This document shows, piece after piece, positions 1-12,754 of a DNA stretch of 64,000 bases. Made by a program: the position numbers and the translations under genes. Below the pieces are notes generated by a model that searched no databases, was not told the DNA's origin, and worked only from the letters and a program-made list of their open reading frames with translations. Source of the stretch: Physcomitrium patens (lineage: Eukaryota; Streptophyta; Bryopsida; Funariales; Funariaceae); the NCBI RefSeq assembly GCF_000002425.4, contig NC_037253.1:16570407-16634406 (forward strand), given 5' to 3'. Numbering within the stretch: the first letter of the stretch is position 1; every line of letters starts with the position of its first letter.

Positions 1-825
1 CTCTCTCTCTCTCTTTAATTCTGTAATCGGAGAATAAAAAAATGGCAGAAACCTCACAAGCCACAGAAAATTGCAATCATCATGAGTAATCCATGCACAT
101 CTCTACTTAGCAAACTTAGGAAAATACTTAAGCCTAACTTCACTAAGTTATTTCTCTTTATCTTGCACGTATGACTAAACGTTATATCAGGATGATTAAT
201 TTGTTTGTGATACTAAATCCTATTAATTGTTTGAAAATAGATGTTTGCAAAGATTGATATATTCAATTGTGCATATCCATGTATACTCATCCAGCATCTC
301 AAATTTGTGATGATTCATCCAAACAGAAACATGAAGAATAAGAAATTTTCACTACCACAGCTTTCATAGCGATGATACAGAGAGCTTTCGTGCGAGGTTT
401 TGAGATCCTGTGCAAGTCCCTGCCCTGGATACTCTCAGGTTGAAAGCTTTAAAATCTATAGCTCTGGTTACTGCTGCAGAGCAATTCCTGTCTGTAAGAT
501 ATATGCCCCTTGAGCTTTGTGAAGCCTCAATGTGAGGCTCAAATCTTCACACCCTGTGATTTATTACTGTCACAATGTCTCCCTCTAAGATAACCGCTTC
601 TGCACTCTTCTAGAGAGAAACAGCTCAACCTCCTTTCAATGACATTAGGTGGCAGCTGATTCTATTAACGTCAAGCCAAGTAAATGCACAATGTTAGTGC
701 ACATAAATGCCTGTCCAAAAGCAGCCTGCGGCACGCATTAGCCTCATTAACTTCTGAAGAACTTGGCGTTCTCTGCTGCAATGGGAATTGTAACGAGGAC
801 ATAATCCCACAGCTCAGCTTTTTAA
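1..825. other. 3' flank of the epimerase gene
   Basis: No coding region is supported here. It starts with a short CT microsatellite (1-14). The DNA lies downstream of the minus-strand epimerase stop codon at 826. On the minus strand an AATAAA hexamer (TTTATT on the plus strand at 560-565) sits about 260 bases past the stop and is a reasonable polyadenylation signal, so roughly 540-825 is probably 3' UTR. The remainder is ordinary intergenic sequence. Confidence 0.5.
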
Positions 826-3321
826 TTAGTTAACAGCCGCATAGCCCTTCGGGTGCGCTTTCCGCCACTTCCAAGCTACTCTTAGCGTCTGGGTCAAGTC
901 GGTGTGTTGGGCAATCCACTTGAGCTCATTGTTGATTAGAGTCGGATCACTGTAAACCTCAGCATAATCACCCGGCCGCCGCTCCATGTATTTAATAGTT
1001 ACGTTCACACCTGTTGCTTCTTTACAAGCTTCGACGAACTGCTTAACACTCACACCTGAGAAAGACCATCCAAACCAGCAAGTATAATTAGCTTTACCCA
1101 TCTAGTAACCATCCATCAGAAACTAATCCACGTGGCTATATATGTAGAAGCAAAGAGATTACCTTTACCAGTAGCCACATTATAGATTCCCGTTTTTCCA
1201 GGCTTTGCAGCGTTCAAAGCCTTGACGTGAGCATCTACAAGATCTGTCACATGTATGTAATCTCGCACACATGTTCCATCTGCAGTATTGTAATCCGTTC
1301 CTTGAACCTGAAGCCAGCACATTGCACTGTTGAATTCTGAACGAACCAGACCGTGCTGAAATATAGTAGAGGCAAGTAGGAACTATCCAACGATAACCTA
1401 GATGACTGTCAAAACTATTGCAGCTGAAAAATCTAATAACAATGATGAGATCAGTTCCAACCTTCAATTCTGGAATGACACCCATTGCGGCATCGAAGCA
1501 AGCCCCTGATATTCGTCCGTGGGCTCGAAGTTCCGGTCGTGGAGCTTCTCCCAAACGTCCTTTGGAATCGGACCCAATTACATTGAAGTACCTGATTATC
1601 CAAATTTACAGAATGTGACTAAATCTAGACCTCCACACTGATAAAACAAAAGGGTCCGTCATCGATCTTCCATTGAACTTAGCCTTGATCAGAAAATAAA
1701 AACTTGAAGGCCATGCAAGAACCCCAAATTCCAAGGCACCACGAGTTGCAATATTTCCACTGAACTCTTAACAGGAACGAACCTCAGGATCATCACCGAT
1801 AACTGGTCATTACTCTTGACGTAGTCCAAAATAATGTCTTCTGCCATCTTCTTTGCTTTCCCGTACGGGTTGATTGGAACCTATATACGGACCCGTGAGA
1901 TTAAAACTATTCTCAAGACTAAAACTAAAACTACAACTACAGATCTTCCTAACAGAATCAAGATTCCAAGACCAAGAGTAACAGCAACTTACCTGTGGTG
2001 TGCTTTCCTTTATGGGCATAACGTCAGGTTCTCCATAAGTTGCACAAGTGCTCGAGTAAATGAATTTATGAACACGATGTCTCACCATGGCCTCTAACAA
2101 CCCCAGGGTATTTGATGTAATGTTATGGTAGTACCTGCACAAATTAAAAAAGCTCCTTCACTACATACACAAGATGCACCAAACTGTATTCTGCAATTTG
2201 CCATCTTGTTCACGACAGACCGGCTTTGGAGCCCAGGGATATTGCAGCGTATTGATCACGTGCGTACACGTATAGGGTGATCTGTAACGGAGATCAATCA
2301 TTGCCTAAGAGTGTATATGAAATGTAATGTTTACCTCAACGGTTCAGCCGTACTCTCTCCAACGTAAGCCACTGCTGCAAAATGCATGACCACATCTATT
2401 GCATTTTTGCTGAATACTTCATTCACCTGCATTTGATTGTCAAGAAAAAAACTCTCCCAATCTTGAGTATGCAGAATAAGTAGAGCTGGAAAGCAGACCA
2501 CGAAATATAATTGCTGGAAACACGTCAAGATCATAATATCTTTCATGAGAACAGTAGCGCGCATAGATAGTTACTCCTCCCCAAAAGATTGGCATCATAA
2601 GGATACAGCTTTACTGTCACCAAGGTCTACGTAGAGAAACTGCAATCTCCCAGGTTCTGGAAACAGATCCTGCAGAACCTGGACGGCTCCCATGTTTCCC
2701 CTTGACAGATTATCCTGGGAATGTCAGAAGTAAATTAAAACTGTCAATAAGTAGAAGATAGGGGAATCAGAAATTGAGAAATGTGCGATAATTTTGCCTT
2801 GTCACCACAGGAATACAGGGTAGTGAGAAGATACCACTATAGTGACCCGATAGCCATCTTGCAGTAATCTTAAAGTGGCATGAGAGCCAATGTAGCCTGC
2901 ACCGCCAGTCACTAATACGTGGGTCATATCATCTTTGACAGAAAACTGCAGGCACAATCCAAAAAATGATTTTAGCACAAATGGATACTAGCATCATCCC
3001 TACATGGAAAAATATTGCAATAAATTAAAGTTTGAAAAATACCAGAATTCACATTCTCTGCTAGAAAGGGTCATTCAAAAGAAAATCATTTACTGCAAAC
3101 AACTTCATTCCTGAAAAAACTGATTTCCCGCAAGACTTGAGACATGTAAAAGTAAATAATAGTATCAGAAGTGAGATTGGAACTACAGAGAGTTTTACCT
3201 TGTCGACAGTGCCGGCAGAATCGTACTGATGAAGAATCAACATGCATAGCGAAGTTAACGTCACGGCAATGATGACCTTTATCAGCAACTGTGACCGTGG
3301 GCGTGAGACCCCATCCACCAT
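826..3321 (-). CDS. UXE: UDP-arabinose 4-epimerase, Golgi type II membrane protein (MUR4/UXE family)
   Basis: Interconverts UDP-xylose and UDP-arabinose for cell-wall synthesis; Arabidopsis MUR4 acts in the Golgi. Nine coding exons join in frame through GT-AG introns: 3321-3199, 2945-2835, 2714-2607, 2426-2335, 2134-1993, 1880-1783, 1591-1462, 1307-1163 and 1055-826, giving 392 residues (Arabidopsis MUR4 is 419 from memory). Visible: a membrane anchor at residues 11-31, the NAD-binding motif TGGAGYIG at 54-61, the SST of the active site at 172-174 and the catalytic YGKAK (Tyr198, Lys202). The C-terminal block [14 protein letters not shown] is typical of the family. The start is the first in-frame ATG after a stop at 3463-3465. 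An upstream exon could add residues, because Arabidopsis has a longer N-terminus. No frameshift or premature stop is seen. Family assignment is firm; substrate preference is inferred from similarity. Confidence 0.93.
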
Positions 3322-3600
3322 CCCTGCTGGACCGAAGAGACCAAGACACCCGAGAATCGAATTACACAACTCTTCCGGCACAACTTGACCATCATCAAAT
3401 GATCTGAACGCTTTCCACGAGCACGAATAACACCGTCTAAATATGTACAAGAGATCATTCCCCTAACCATGTAAATTCTACTTCCAGCTCAAAGGAGGAG
3501 GGGGGAGGGGTTTCGAGGGGAAAAAACAGCACATGCTGGTGGTTAAGCAAACATTCATGAATATGACTCTTAGATTAAGATAAGCCCACCTGCAAGGCTC
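3322..3600 (-). promoter_or_regulatory. 5' leader of the epimerase gene, with possible intron and uORF
   Basis: Read on the minus strand, a possible donor CAG/GTGGGC lies near 3591 and a possible acceptor TATTTAG near 3438, which would make a 5' UTR intron. The leader just upstream of the chosen ATG contains an out-of-frame ATG-ATG pair that opens a short reading frame overlapping the main start. This could lower translation or show that the true start lies in an upstream exon. All of this is inference from sequence signals. Confidence 0.35.
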
Positions 3601-5520
3601 CATGTTGACCTACCCAATCGAGTGGGGGTATTCCCTCCGATGTTGCTCCGCCTCCGGACAAGGGGCGAACCTGGCATCATGATTGCGGTATTTCAAGTGC
3701 CAATGATCCACCGTCTACTGGAAATAATATAATAGACCACCTCTTAGAGGTACGTGCCTTCTCTTGCACAACCTCCCAACGAGGTCGGTGCCATTCGCCA
3801 ATCGCAAACACCTACATCATCGAGGTAAACACACGAAGGATCAATCGATGTCGCCATACAATACAGATAGCATACAGAGAGTTTAGAGGTGCGAAAGTGG
3901 TGACCAACAAAAAAAATCAAACTACGAACAGATACGGTAAAGTCACTTCATGGTCCAAGCAGGCCTAGTACCTACGAAAACCATATTTACTTAGGCCCAG
4001 AGATTTGGACACGGTCGAAAGACAGGACAGGACCACAAGAAGCCTGATAAGGAGAGAGAAGGCCGTGTCCAACAGTTAAATGGTTATCCGTGTGGTTAGT
4101 TCAGAAATATGATCGAAAATTGAAACGCGATCATATTACTATATTTCAGAAAGCAACATTTACCACAAATATATGACGCTCATGTACCATAAGACGTGAT
4201 TCAAGGCAGTGCTGTCAACTACGAGCGGGAGGTGACTTACTGTGGTGATTCAAGTGCCATGTACGTACTAAACATCAATTCGTCGGCAGCTAACACATTT
4301 ACACTAGTGACATCTCAATGCACATATAATCTTGGAAACGAAAGGCAAGTTCAAGGTAAATTGAGCTGTCTCGCTTACGTCCATCAGACGATAGCAGACA
4401 ATAAAATTGGATTGGCACTTCTTCAGCCAAGAATTGTTGAATAGCGAGAAGCGGAAGAGAGTGAGACAGCAGAACTCTTGCGGACCATTTCTACCGAGAT
4501 GACGAAATAAACGAGAGTGAATCAGACAAACTACTCTTCCACCTTCTCGACTCAAACTGACTGCCAAATCCGTCTGAGAAAGAGCGTGTCCGTTCGAAGC
4601 TGGGCGTCGCACAAAGACTATAACCAAAGCCTGCAAGCTGAAACTCCGAATTTACCTTAAACCCTCCATCACGAGGGTGAAAACATCGCTCACTAATCTC
4701 TACAACGCCAGAATCACCTTAAGCTAACGTGGGTACTTCAAAGTACGAGCTCATACGCATTATGTGTATTCCGGCGGGTAGCTCCAACTCTCTGGATTGA
4801 GTCCCCGGAATCCAGAACTCAAGAAAACCCCCGAAACTCAAAAACCCCAAAACTCACAAAACCCAAAAGTTACTCACCCGCCCAGCCAGCTCATCAACCA
4901 CACGAAACAATGACGCACAATCCCGAAATCAAACGAGAACCCACGACCACAATGGCCTCGCTGCAGACATCCTCCCACCCATTAGCTCTAAAAACACATT
5001 AGAGTTAATCTAGGCCAAAAGAAATCACTTGGTGAGCAAGAAGTAGAACCTCACAGACTGAGAAGAGATAGGCAGCAGGGCAAAGTGAGCATGTAGATTC
5101 CACCTACTGCAGCATTGATGAGGCAGCAGCAGCAGCAGGGGCTGCACCCTCATCCTGACAAACGGTGATGGCTATGAAAATCGGAAAACGAGAGGGGGTA
5201 ACCAGCAAAGCGAGAGGAATGTTTAATATAGCGCTCGGTGACGAATCGTTCGCCTTTCGACTGACGAACAGCGATTTCGTGGTGCATGCGACGGATCAAA
5301 GAATTCGTCGCCCAAGCTCAGGATGGATCTTCGTTCGTTCTCGGGATCCGGCCTTTTCGTGCTCGGGCACGGGCATGGGCAGGCACGTTGCCCGTTGTGG
5401 AAAATCGGAATAGAGTGCGGAGGTTGTGGAGTGCGGTGTGAAAAGAGTTGGGAAATGTCACAGATGTTCACATTCGCTATTGAAAACGGGTTTCAACGTG
5501 TGCACGTTCCTGCATGATGA
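3601..5520. other. Upstream region of the epimerase gene, no gene supported
   Basis: Base composition is near balanced here, unlike the AT-rich DNA that follows. Several open frames occur (for example 4196-4444 plus, 5165-5413 plus) but none reads like a known protein or has convincing splice structure. A short GCA repeat is at 5123-5138. The stretch probably holds promoter and leader sequence; nothing more specific is visible. Confidence 0.4.
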
Positions 5521-5951
5521 GTATCTTTCTAATTACATTCTAATTAAATATGTTATTTATTTTCATTTAAAAATTTCCAATCAATTAAAATTTTGGAGTC
5601 GATATAATGAGTGGTAAGGTTTACTAGGAAAAAAGCCATTTCACAACTCACATTTCAATTTTCATATTTACTTTTCTTTTAAATGTACATGTATTACTTT
5701 TTTTTATTATGATTTTTATATGTATTAAATTTAAAGGATATATATTCACAAATTTAGTATATCACCAAGGTTTTTTTTATTCTTTTTTATTTTTCTTTTA
5801 AAATGTGATTTTATTTAATGTGGTTGAAGGATTGATTGAAGTTTTTGCATAATTCACTATTGTATGTTGATACTATTATGAAATTTAGAATTCATGTTAC
5901 AAAGTCTAACTTCATAAACAAAACCAAAAATTATTAAAGGCATGCCTTACT

Positions 5952-5952
5952 A

Positions 5953-5983
<31 letters not shown>

Positions 5984-6018
5984 AATAATAATAATAATAA
6001 ATAAATAAATAAATAAAA
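5952..6018. repeat. Compound microsatellite (TA)n(GA)n(ATA)n(AATA)n
   Basis: Four simple repeats follow one another without interruption: TA, then AG, then AAT, then AAAT units. Nothing functional is implied; it is a length-variable marker candidate. Confidence 0.9.
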
Positions 6019-6027
6019 TGACACATG

Positions 6028-6254
6028 TTTTTACTAAAGTGATCCACTCTATCTTATCATTGAATCCTTGCAGCCCCCATCCCTATTCCTAGTCATTTCC
6101 TATTCCCTATTCCCAACTATTGTTAAAGATAGGGATAGAAGACTAGAAACATTAGAAATAGAGTGATGGTTGGGAACAAGGTAATGGTTGGGAATGGAGA
6201 CATGATTAAAAGAGTACAATGATAATTTAAACATGTAGGTTGATTTAGTAAAAA
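6028..6254. mobile_element. Foldback (MITE-like) element, about 227 bp
   Basis: The ends carry a perfect 11-bp inverted repeat, TTTTTACTAAA at 6028-6038 and TTTAGTAAAAA at 6244-6254. A second inverted pair lies inside it, TTATCATTG at 6055-6063 and CAATGATAA at 6218-6226, and the C-rich left arm loosely mirrors the G-rich right arm (blocks of CCCTATTCC against GGGAATGG). Length and structure fit a non-autonomous DNA transposon. No clean target duplication was found, so superfamily is undetermined. Confidence 0.4.
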
Positions 6255-6277
6255 TTTGGATTGCTTTATCATTTTCT

Positions 6278-6278
<1 letters not shown>

Positions 6279-6314
<36 letters not shown>

Positions 6315-6318
6315 GTAT
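6279..6318. repeat. (TA)n(TGTA)n microsatellite
   Basis: A TA run passes directly into four TGTA units. Confidence 0.9.
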
Positions 6319-7516
6319 CAAGTAATTTTACTTAAAATATTGAATGAAGAAATTTGCTTAATAACAATATACAAGAAGAATTCAAATTTAAATTAATTTA
6401 AAAAATAATTTGAAAAAAAAATCAAATCTTATACAATTAGATTTTTAACTTTTAAAGATAAAAAATCAAAGATTAAATGTTAATTATAATTATAAAAGCA
6501 TAGTGTTTATTATATAAAAGAATTTATCATATTTTTAAATAAAATTTTGTTAATGATAAGAAAATAGTATATTAGAGTTGGTGATAATTAATATTGTATC
6601 ATTATATTTATTGTGTACTTGTTTAAAAAGAATCCTTGTCCATTAATTTGAGAATGAAATAATAAAAAAAATTATGTCTATATTTAATTTTTTAAAAACT
6701 ATCTTCCAAAACCTTAATACAAACTAAAATTATTAATTAGATATAATATTAATTTAAAGTCTATGGCATCAATTAATAATGCTACAAAATATTTAGCTAT
6801 TTATTCATTTATAATATTTACATAAAATATAAATTATATTATTTTTATTAAAGAATCTATGATTACAAATATAGGGTTATAAAAATTTGAGATTAGAAGA
6901 TATAAGTTGGTAATTCTTTATATGTTTTTGGATCTTCATGCATATGCTTTGAAATTTATTTTAAATAGTTTTTTTTTTTTTTTTTTTTAAATTTTAATAT
7001 TAAGTGAATATTTTTTAGTAAAAGAATTTATTTATCTTTTTATAGACTATTGAAAATTATTCTTTTAACTCCATCAATTTTATGTATTTTTTAAAATCTT
7101 ACAAGTTGTAGGCATCTTAGCTTTGAGCTAAATCTTTTAATGAGTCTTCTTCAATAAAATTTGAAAGGACTTTCCAATTTTTTATTTTTTAAGAAAACTA
7201 CCCTTTTAAGTCTCTTTTCTATTTTTTTTCTTTCATTATTATGCTAAAAATAAATATTTTTTATTTTTATTTTTATTTTTTATTTCTATCTTATTATTTT
7301 TTACATCCTCTTCTGTACTCAAAGTTACAAGCTTTTATATAATTGAAGTATGTACTAATCTTTACAATAATAATAAAAAAAAATACTAAGATTCTCCATG
7401 ATTTAATGTAAACATTGACAAAGAATACACTATTTGAAAACAAACAACAAGATTGTGCAATTCTTCTGCTAGTCTGTAACAAGTTTTATCATAAATAAAG
7501 GGGATTGTTTGATGGT

Positions 7517-7521
<5 letters not shown>

Positions 7522-7549
<28 letters not shown>
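7522..7549. repeat. (TA)n microsatellite
   Basis: Uninterrupted TA dinucleotides in AT-rich spacer. Confidence 0.9.
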
Positions 7550-9617
7550 CTTTTATATTTTAAAAATACACAATTATAATTTTATCAAGTCTAAAGCCTT
7601 ATTCATTTATACTTTTGGAGATTGATGAGATAAAGTTTTTTAAATTATATTTTTAGTAATATGATTTTAGACATTTATATATTTATAATACGAACTTATG
7701 AGTGTTACTAAATATGAATTCCTATTGTAATTACTTAAAAAAAATAAATACTAGAGTTTTAATTCAATGTCTTGTTATAATATACATCTACATTTATTTT
7801 ACCTTTGGACTACATATGAAAAAGATGTAAAAGAAAATAGATTGCACACTATGACAAATTATTTATATGATTATATTATTATTTTGAAGTTTATGTGCAT
7901 CTAAACCATCTTTAAGGTATATTATAAGATTAAAATAATTTCTTTTTGAGCTAGTAGAATAACTTTACATTTTGTCTACAATGCTTTCTTAATGTTTTAT
8001 TTGAGTTGATTGACTATTTAGTACTAGTTATAATAATGGTGATCAATGAGTTTTGGTAGATTTCATAGCCATCTTGTGTCTATCTCATATGATTTATTAT
8101 TCTAAAAAGTGAATCATTCTTAGAACATGATTGTTATCTTTAAATGTATAATTGTGGATGAAAGATATAATTATGAGGAAGATTTTATGTAATTCCATTT
8201 TAAAAGTAGAGTATTATGAATAGAATATATTGTTTGTGACATTATTTCATGCTACTCAGAGGAGAATAATTTAGAATGATAAACAATAATATAAATTGGA
8301 AAAAATGTAAAAGACAAAAGGAATCAATAAATACAAAGTCAAAAAGACATGGTTGCATGAGGTTGGCATCTCCAAGATTTGTGAGTGAAGATACAAAAAA
8401 AAACAAAGATGATTTTTAAAACAACAACCAATGACAGCAATGTCAAAAATGAAAACTCAAAAAGAAATATAAAAACCACCAACCTACACTACACCAATTT
8501 AGATTGGAGACCTACTTGGTTAACATGCATTGAAAAAATAAATTAAAACTTAATAAATCAAAGTAATTGGTTTTGAAATAAAGTCAAGGAACATATTTTT
8601 TTTTTCTATGGCACCCTACAATGGAACAATTCCCAAAAGAACAAGCTAAGTTGAGTAATTCAGCATGAGGCAAGCCACCTTGGTTGCCCACTTAAATGTA
8701 CTTTACAAACTTTAGTAGTTTAGGAGGAATTTGGTAGAACTACAAACCATTCTATTGCACTTTGAATTATAGTCTTAAAACAAAACATTATTTTAATAAA
8801 AGTGTCATGTTAGGAGGTAATGTCACCAACTCAAAAGTCATGGATATTTTGCTATTGGTAAATAATCTAAACAAAAAATAACAAATCATGAACATCTCAA
8901 GTAATTGTGGAGGGCAATAGTAGATGAGAAAGTAATTGCCCTTGCTTAAATGCATACATGTTTATTGATCAATGCCGTTCCACAGACTATAAGGGCTAGG
9001 AACCAAATTTGAGATCAGTATCCTAAAAGGAGCATGAAAGAGGCTCCACTTGCTGTGGAATGTCCTTGAGCCACTTTTATCCAGATCTGAATTTCAAAGA
9101 TTCCTCTTATAACATTCCAAAATTGGACTATCAGATCACGCCTTGGCGCAAAAATGGAATCACAAAAACTGCGGTGATACTATATTAAATGATTCAGAAT
9201 CAAAACAAAGAAAATGAAAATTAATTGGTATCAAAGATTCAATTGTATAAACATGATGTAGGACTGACATGACGGTGGGATCACTTAGGATGATGTCTAC
9301 ACAAAGCTCACAATTGGGATTCACAAAAGGCCTTCATTCAGCGGGACATGTTACGTATAAAAACTGTAGTTGGTCCGATAAAGTGAAATCTAACGATTTG
9401 AATGAACTAAGATTGCTTGAATGTGCTTCAAAAGTTACATGATGAACATGTCGTGGTTAACCCACTGGTGCTAATCTCTGACAACTCTTGTGATATTTCT
9501 CCTCATCACAATTACATCAAAAAAGTATCACTAACTGGTGGAAGGTGTTTGAGCTGATTGCCAAGTCAACTCGAACATGACTAAAATACAGTACGCAGTC
9601 CTTTCAATAGCTGAGTG

Positions 9618-11341
9618 TCATCTCTTTCCTCTGGAAGCACCAGGAAACGATTTGCTACTTTTCTACACACAAGGAAAGAAATGCAACAGTAAATATATAA
9701 TGGTCAAGGAATCATAAGAAACAAGGAGACACTTGCTTTGTTTCCTACCTCTAAAAATTGATATCTGTTTCAAAAACAATAAACCGCATCAAGCAGTTGA
9801 ATACAGACATCACCAATTCTGATAGTCACTGCATCCGTCCTTTTTAAGTTTCAACGGATTAAATCCGTAATATTTCGAAAGCATATGAATCTGTTTCCTT
9901 GTTAACTTGTTGAGACAATCTTAGTCGTGCAAACGCTAAACTAATATTCACTCACAGAAGTAAGCAATTTGTTGGCTTGGATTATTATTAATATTCGAAA
10001 TACAGAATAGGTTAGGGGAAGAGGACAAAGCATACCGATCTTGAGGCTAGCATAGTCTTCCTCTTCTGATACTTGAAAGCTTTCTCTTGGGCTAATTGCG
10101 CTGCTTTAAGCTTACGCATGCTGGGTCGGTACAGCAACAACGTTCTCCCCATCTTACCCACGATTTGAGCTCCAGTTTTGCTCTCAAGCTTACTAGCCGT
10201 ATCAGCAAGTTCTTCATCCAGATTGTCCAGTACTCTAATCTGTAAAGAATATATCAGTACACACAATAAGATTCAATATACAATTAACATTTTAATTTTA
10301 AACAAGTTTGAAATTAAAAGGGAGTTGCAATTTAAACTGGTCGTCATACTGCATAGATCCGTGAATTCCATGTTGACAATGGAGAGAAGAAACAGACTGT
10401 TACTGGTCTAGGAGCCATAGTACCAAAACGTCGTAACTCAAGGAATATTTGCTACTTTCAATATCATTAAAATGAAATAAAATAAAATATCTCAGCTCAG
10501 ACAGGGTTTACGATTGCCACACACATAACAAGAGGAGAGAATCACCTTGATGAGTTCATTTGCTTCCAGTGCGTCACTGATAGCTGTAATACAATTCGCA
10601 GTCAAACCCCACTTTCCAACCTGCAAACCAGAACACCACGTGAGACTAGTTAGAACCATATCGACATGGTCAGAATTGAGGAATTCCCCCTGAAACTTGA
10701 TATATTGCAATGCGCATTCTTGCTAGCCACCTTGCAACTTACGCTTTCAGCAGAATCTTTCCCATATTGTATCAGAGGACTCTGCAAATAGCTTGTCGAG
10801 GAGGAGTAAGGAATGACAGCAATGGGAGAGCAAAACCAACCTGGTGTATGCAAATGTCATTGCCCAACTGATGTGCATATGCCCGCAGTTCCTTCTTCTC
10901 CTTATTTCCCAACTGCCTAAATGTTCGCCTCACTTTCTCACCACCGGAGGCCACATTCCGTTCCTGCTCATTACGCACAGCGCCTACAACATCCCCATCC
11001 TCCACCTCGTCGTCGTCGTCGTCCTCCTCCTCCTCCTCTTCCTCCTCTAGACCTAATTCATTCTCATAATAAGACAACCCATCATCACCATCCTCTTCAT
11101 CTAAAACCGAAGTTTCATCTCGAGAGGCGACGCGAACCCCACCCACTGCCGGTGTCCAAGACGCCACAGGGAATCCCAGCAACGCGCATCGTCTTCGGGA
11201 CACCCACCCAAGTGAAGACTGCACACGCAGACTGGAAACCTGAGAAACAGAATCAAGACGGGAAGTCGAAGGAGTCGAAACCTGCAAGAGAGAAGAGCAA
11301 CTCCCATGCAAAGAGATAGCAACCATGATCCCAACCGTCAT
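9618..11341 (-). CDS. Single-CRM-domain (CRS1/YhbY-like) RNA-binding protein, probably organellar
   Basis: CRM proteins bind RNA in plant organelles, for group II intron splicing or, like bacterial YhbY, ribosome assembly. Coding exons 11341-10841, 10620-10546 and 10239-10036 join in phase with GT-AG introns; a short last exon 9662-9618 ending in TGA is tentative, giving about 274 residues. Residues 1-75 are rich in Ser, Arg and hydrophobics and poor in acids, like a transit peptide. An acidic stretch of Glu and Asp spans about 99-117. The CRM fold follows at about 144-231, with the loop motif GKMG (220-223) and the family ending LLYRPS. A basic lysine-rich tail follows. Only one CRM domain is present, so it belongs with the small YhbY-like plant proteins rather than multi-domain CRS1 or CAF. 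Chloroplast versus mitochondrial targeting cannot be decided by eye. Confidence 0.85.
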
Positions 11342-12420
11342 GGCTCGAACAAATGCCTCCCACAGAAACGAGGATAGGATTGTTCTAAACCCCTAAACCC
11401 TGCGCTTCAGTAGCTAAAAAATGCTTTAGGCCACCCAAACGATTCCAACGCAACAGGAAATTCTGCATCACAGCTTCAAGTCCGCGCTAACATCATAAAC
11501 CGACACAACAAACGCTACAATCTGAGAACGAAATCGTCGTGGTGTGAAGATTAGCTTCGAAACACGGAGATGGGATACAACCCAACTGGATGAAAGGGAA
11601 TCGTCGTGCGATCCTCTTTCTATGACCGTCGAACGAAGTCGGCCGCCTGCCTCCCACAACAACAAGAAGCACTCACCATCGACGCTACCGTCTTTTTCGT
11701 CGTCGTCGTCCACCCTAAGGGCCGCATTTTGTCTCTCCTCAATTGCATGCACGATGTGAATTAGTGAGTGCTTTCAGTTGTGAAATTTTCACTTTGATTT
11801 CAATGGGTTAACATCACCTTTCATGTCCTCATTATCGTCCATCGCCGCAGGTCCACTCAACAACATGATCATGTCAAGAACAATGTTGCCCCTAATTGCA
11901 GCGGATTTGATACTACGGTGGATTGAAGCAGGTGGGTGTTTCTTAGACCTTCTCATCCTCGAAGAATACCAGACTTGCGAGAAGGTGAAAAAACACAACA
12001 TGAACGGCTTCAATACATTTTGTTTACCTAGTGAGTATCCCTTTTCTTGTATTTTCTTTGCTTTTGTCTCAGCTTCTCCGTTATTCTATTAAGTCTCGCT
12101 CTCACTGAACTTCTTTCTCATGGTTCGTTTTGTTTCTGTTTTATATGCAGCAAGATATCACTCAGGCTTACAATGTTCTCTGATTTGGAACGCATTCTTG
12201 TGTGCAGATCAACTACCAATTCTGCAATACTAAGAAGCCCAACATGATTATTTAGATGTTGCAATTTATTTATTTTTGCTACTTCTGTGATGGAGCCTCA
12301 CTTCACAAGGCTTCACACGGCTTCCTTCAGGACCCAGGTATTTTGATTTTTCTTATTCTCTCACCTGATCCATTTTCTTAATTGGAGAGCTTCTTCTTGA
12401 GTTCTCAATGTTAGGATAAT
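11342..12420. other. Region upstream of the CRM-domain gene, no gene supported
   Basis: GC is higher than in the following spacer and the first few hundred bases must contain the promoter and leader of the minus-strand CRM gene. Open frames exist on the plus strand (11544-11759, 11823-12092) and minus strand, but I recognise no protein family in them and see no consistent exon chain. Confidence 0.4.
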
Positions 12421-12565
12421 ATAGTATACAAGTACAACCATACAAATATGAGTCTAGAAAGGGAGTTTTTTATGTGCATCATTTTTCTATAAGAAGATCT
12501 TTAGAAATTAAAAAATTAATCAGAAAATTGAATTAAGAATAATTTAAATTGTATAAATTGTATTC

Positions 12566-12754
12566 TTAAATATACAAGTTATAAATTGTATTCTTAAATT
12601 TGATGGTTTTTATTTTTAAATAAAGATTTGTTTTGTAAGTAATCTTTAATTCTAACTTATTTAGGATAGATTCATGCATAATATTGATGTTACTTCTATT
12701 ATCTAGTATGTTTTTAAAGATTATTTTATTCACAATTTTCACATCTATTTTCAA
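12566..12754 (-). pseudogene. Degenerate retroviral-type aspartic protease fragment
   Basis: The 62-residue reading contains ILDNRSNINIMHESILNKL. Its spacing of hydrophobics and Asp resembles the gypsy protease active site, usually written as LLDSGAxxNxIxxxxxxxL, with the catalytic DSG altered to DNR. It stands alone in AT-rich spacer, so it would be the last readable scrap of an old minus-strand gypsy element. The match is short and the call is tentative. Confidence 0.35.

Larger units (their letters stand above)
5521..9590. other. AT-rich intergenic spacer
   Basis: A sharp drop in GC at about 5520 begins a long spacer with poly-T (about 6969-6988), TA tracts and no coding frame of note. 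A foldback element and microsatellites are listed separately. From about 8900 the composition becomes more mixed as the 3' end of the CRM-domain gene is approached. Confidence 0.6.

Noticed and set aside
3061-3450. Reading the epimerase N-terminus from 3450 (129-codon open frame)
   Set aside because: The codon at 3450 is TTG, not ATG; the first in-frame ATG is at 3321 and the frame past 3199 is intron.
5165-5617. Overlapping open frames in the GC-rich stretch upstream of the epimerase
   Set aside because: Frames overlap on both strands with no family resemblance; typical of chance frames in balanced-composition DNA.
10921-11319. 132-codon plus-strand frame opposite the CRM gene (Pro/His-rich)
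   Set aside because: It is the antisense shadow of the acidic tract and transit region of the CRM-domain gene.
11823-12092. 89-codon plus-strand frame near the CRM gene
   Set aside because: No recognisable domain and no adjoining exon with matching phase.
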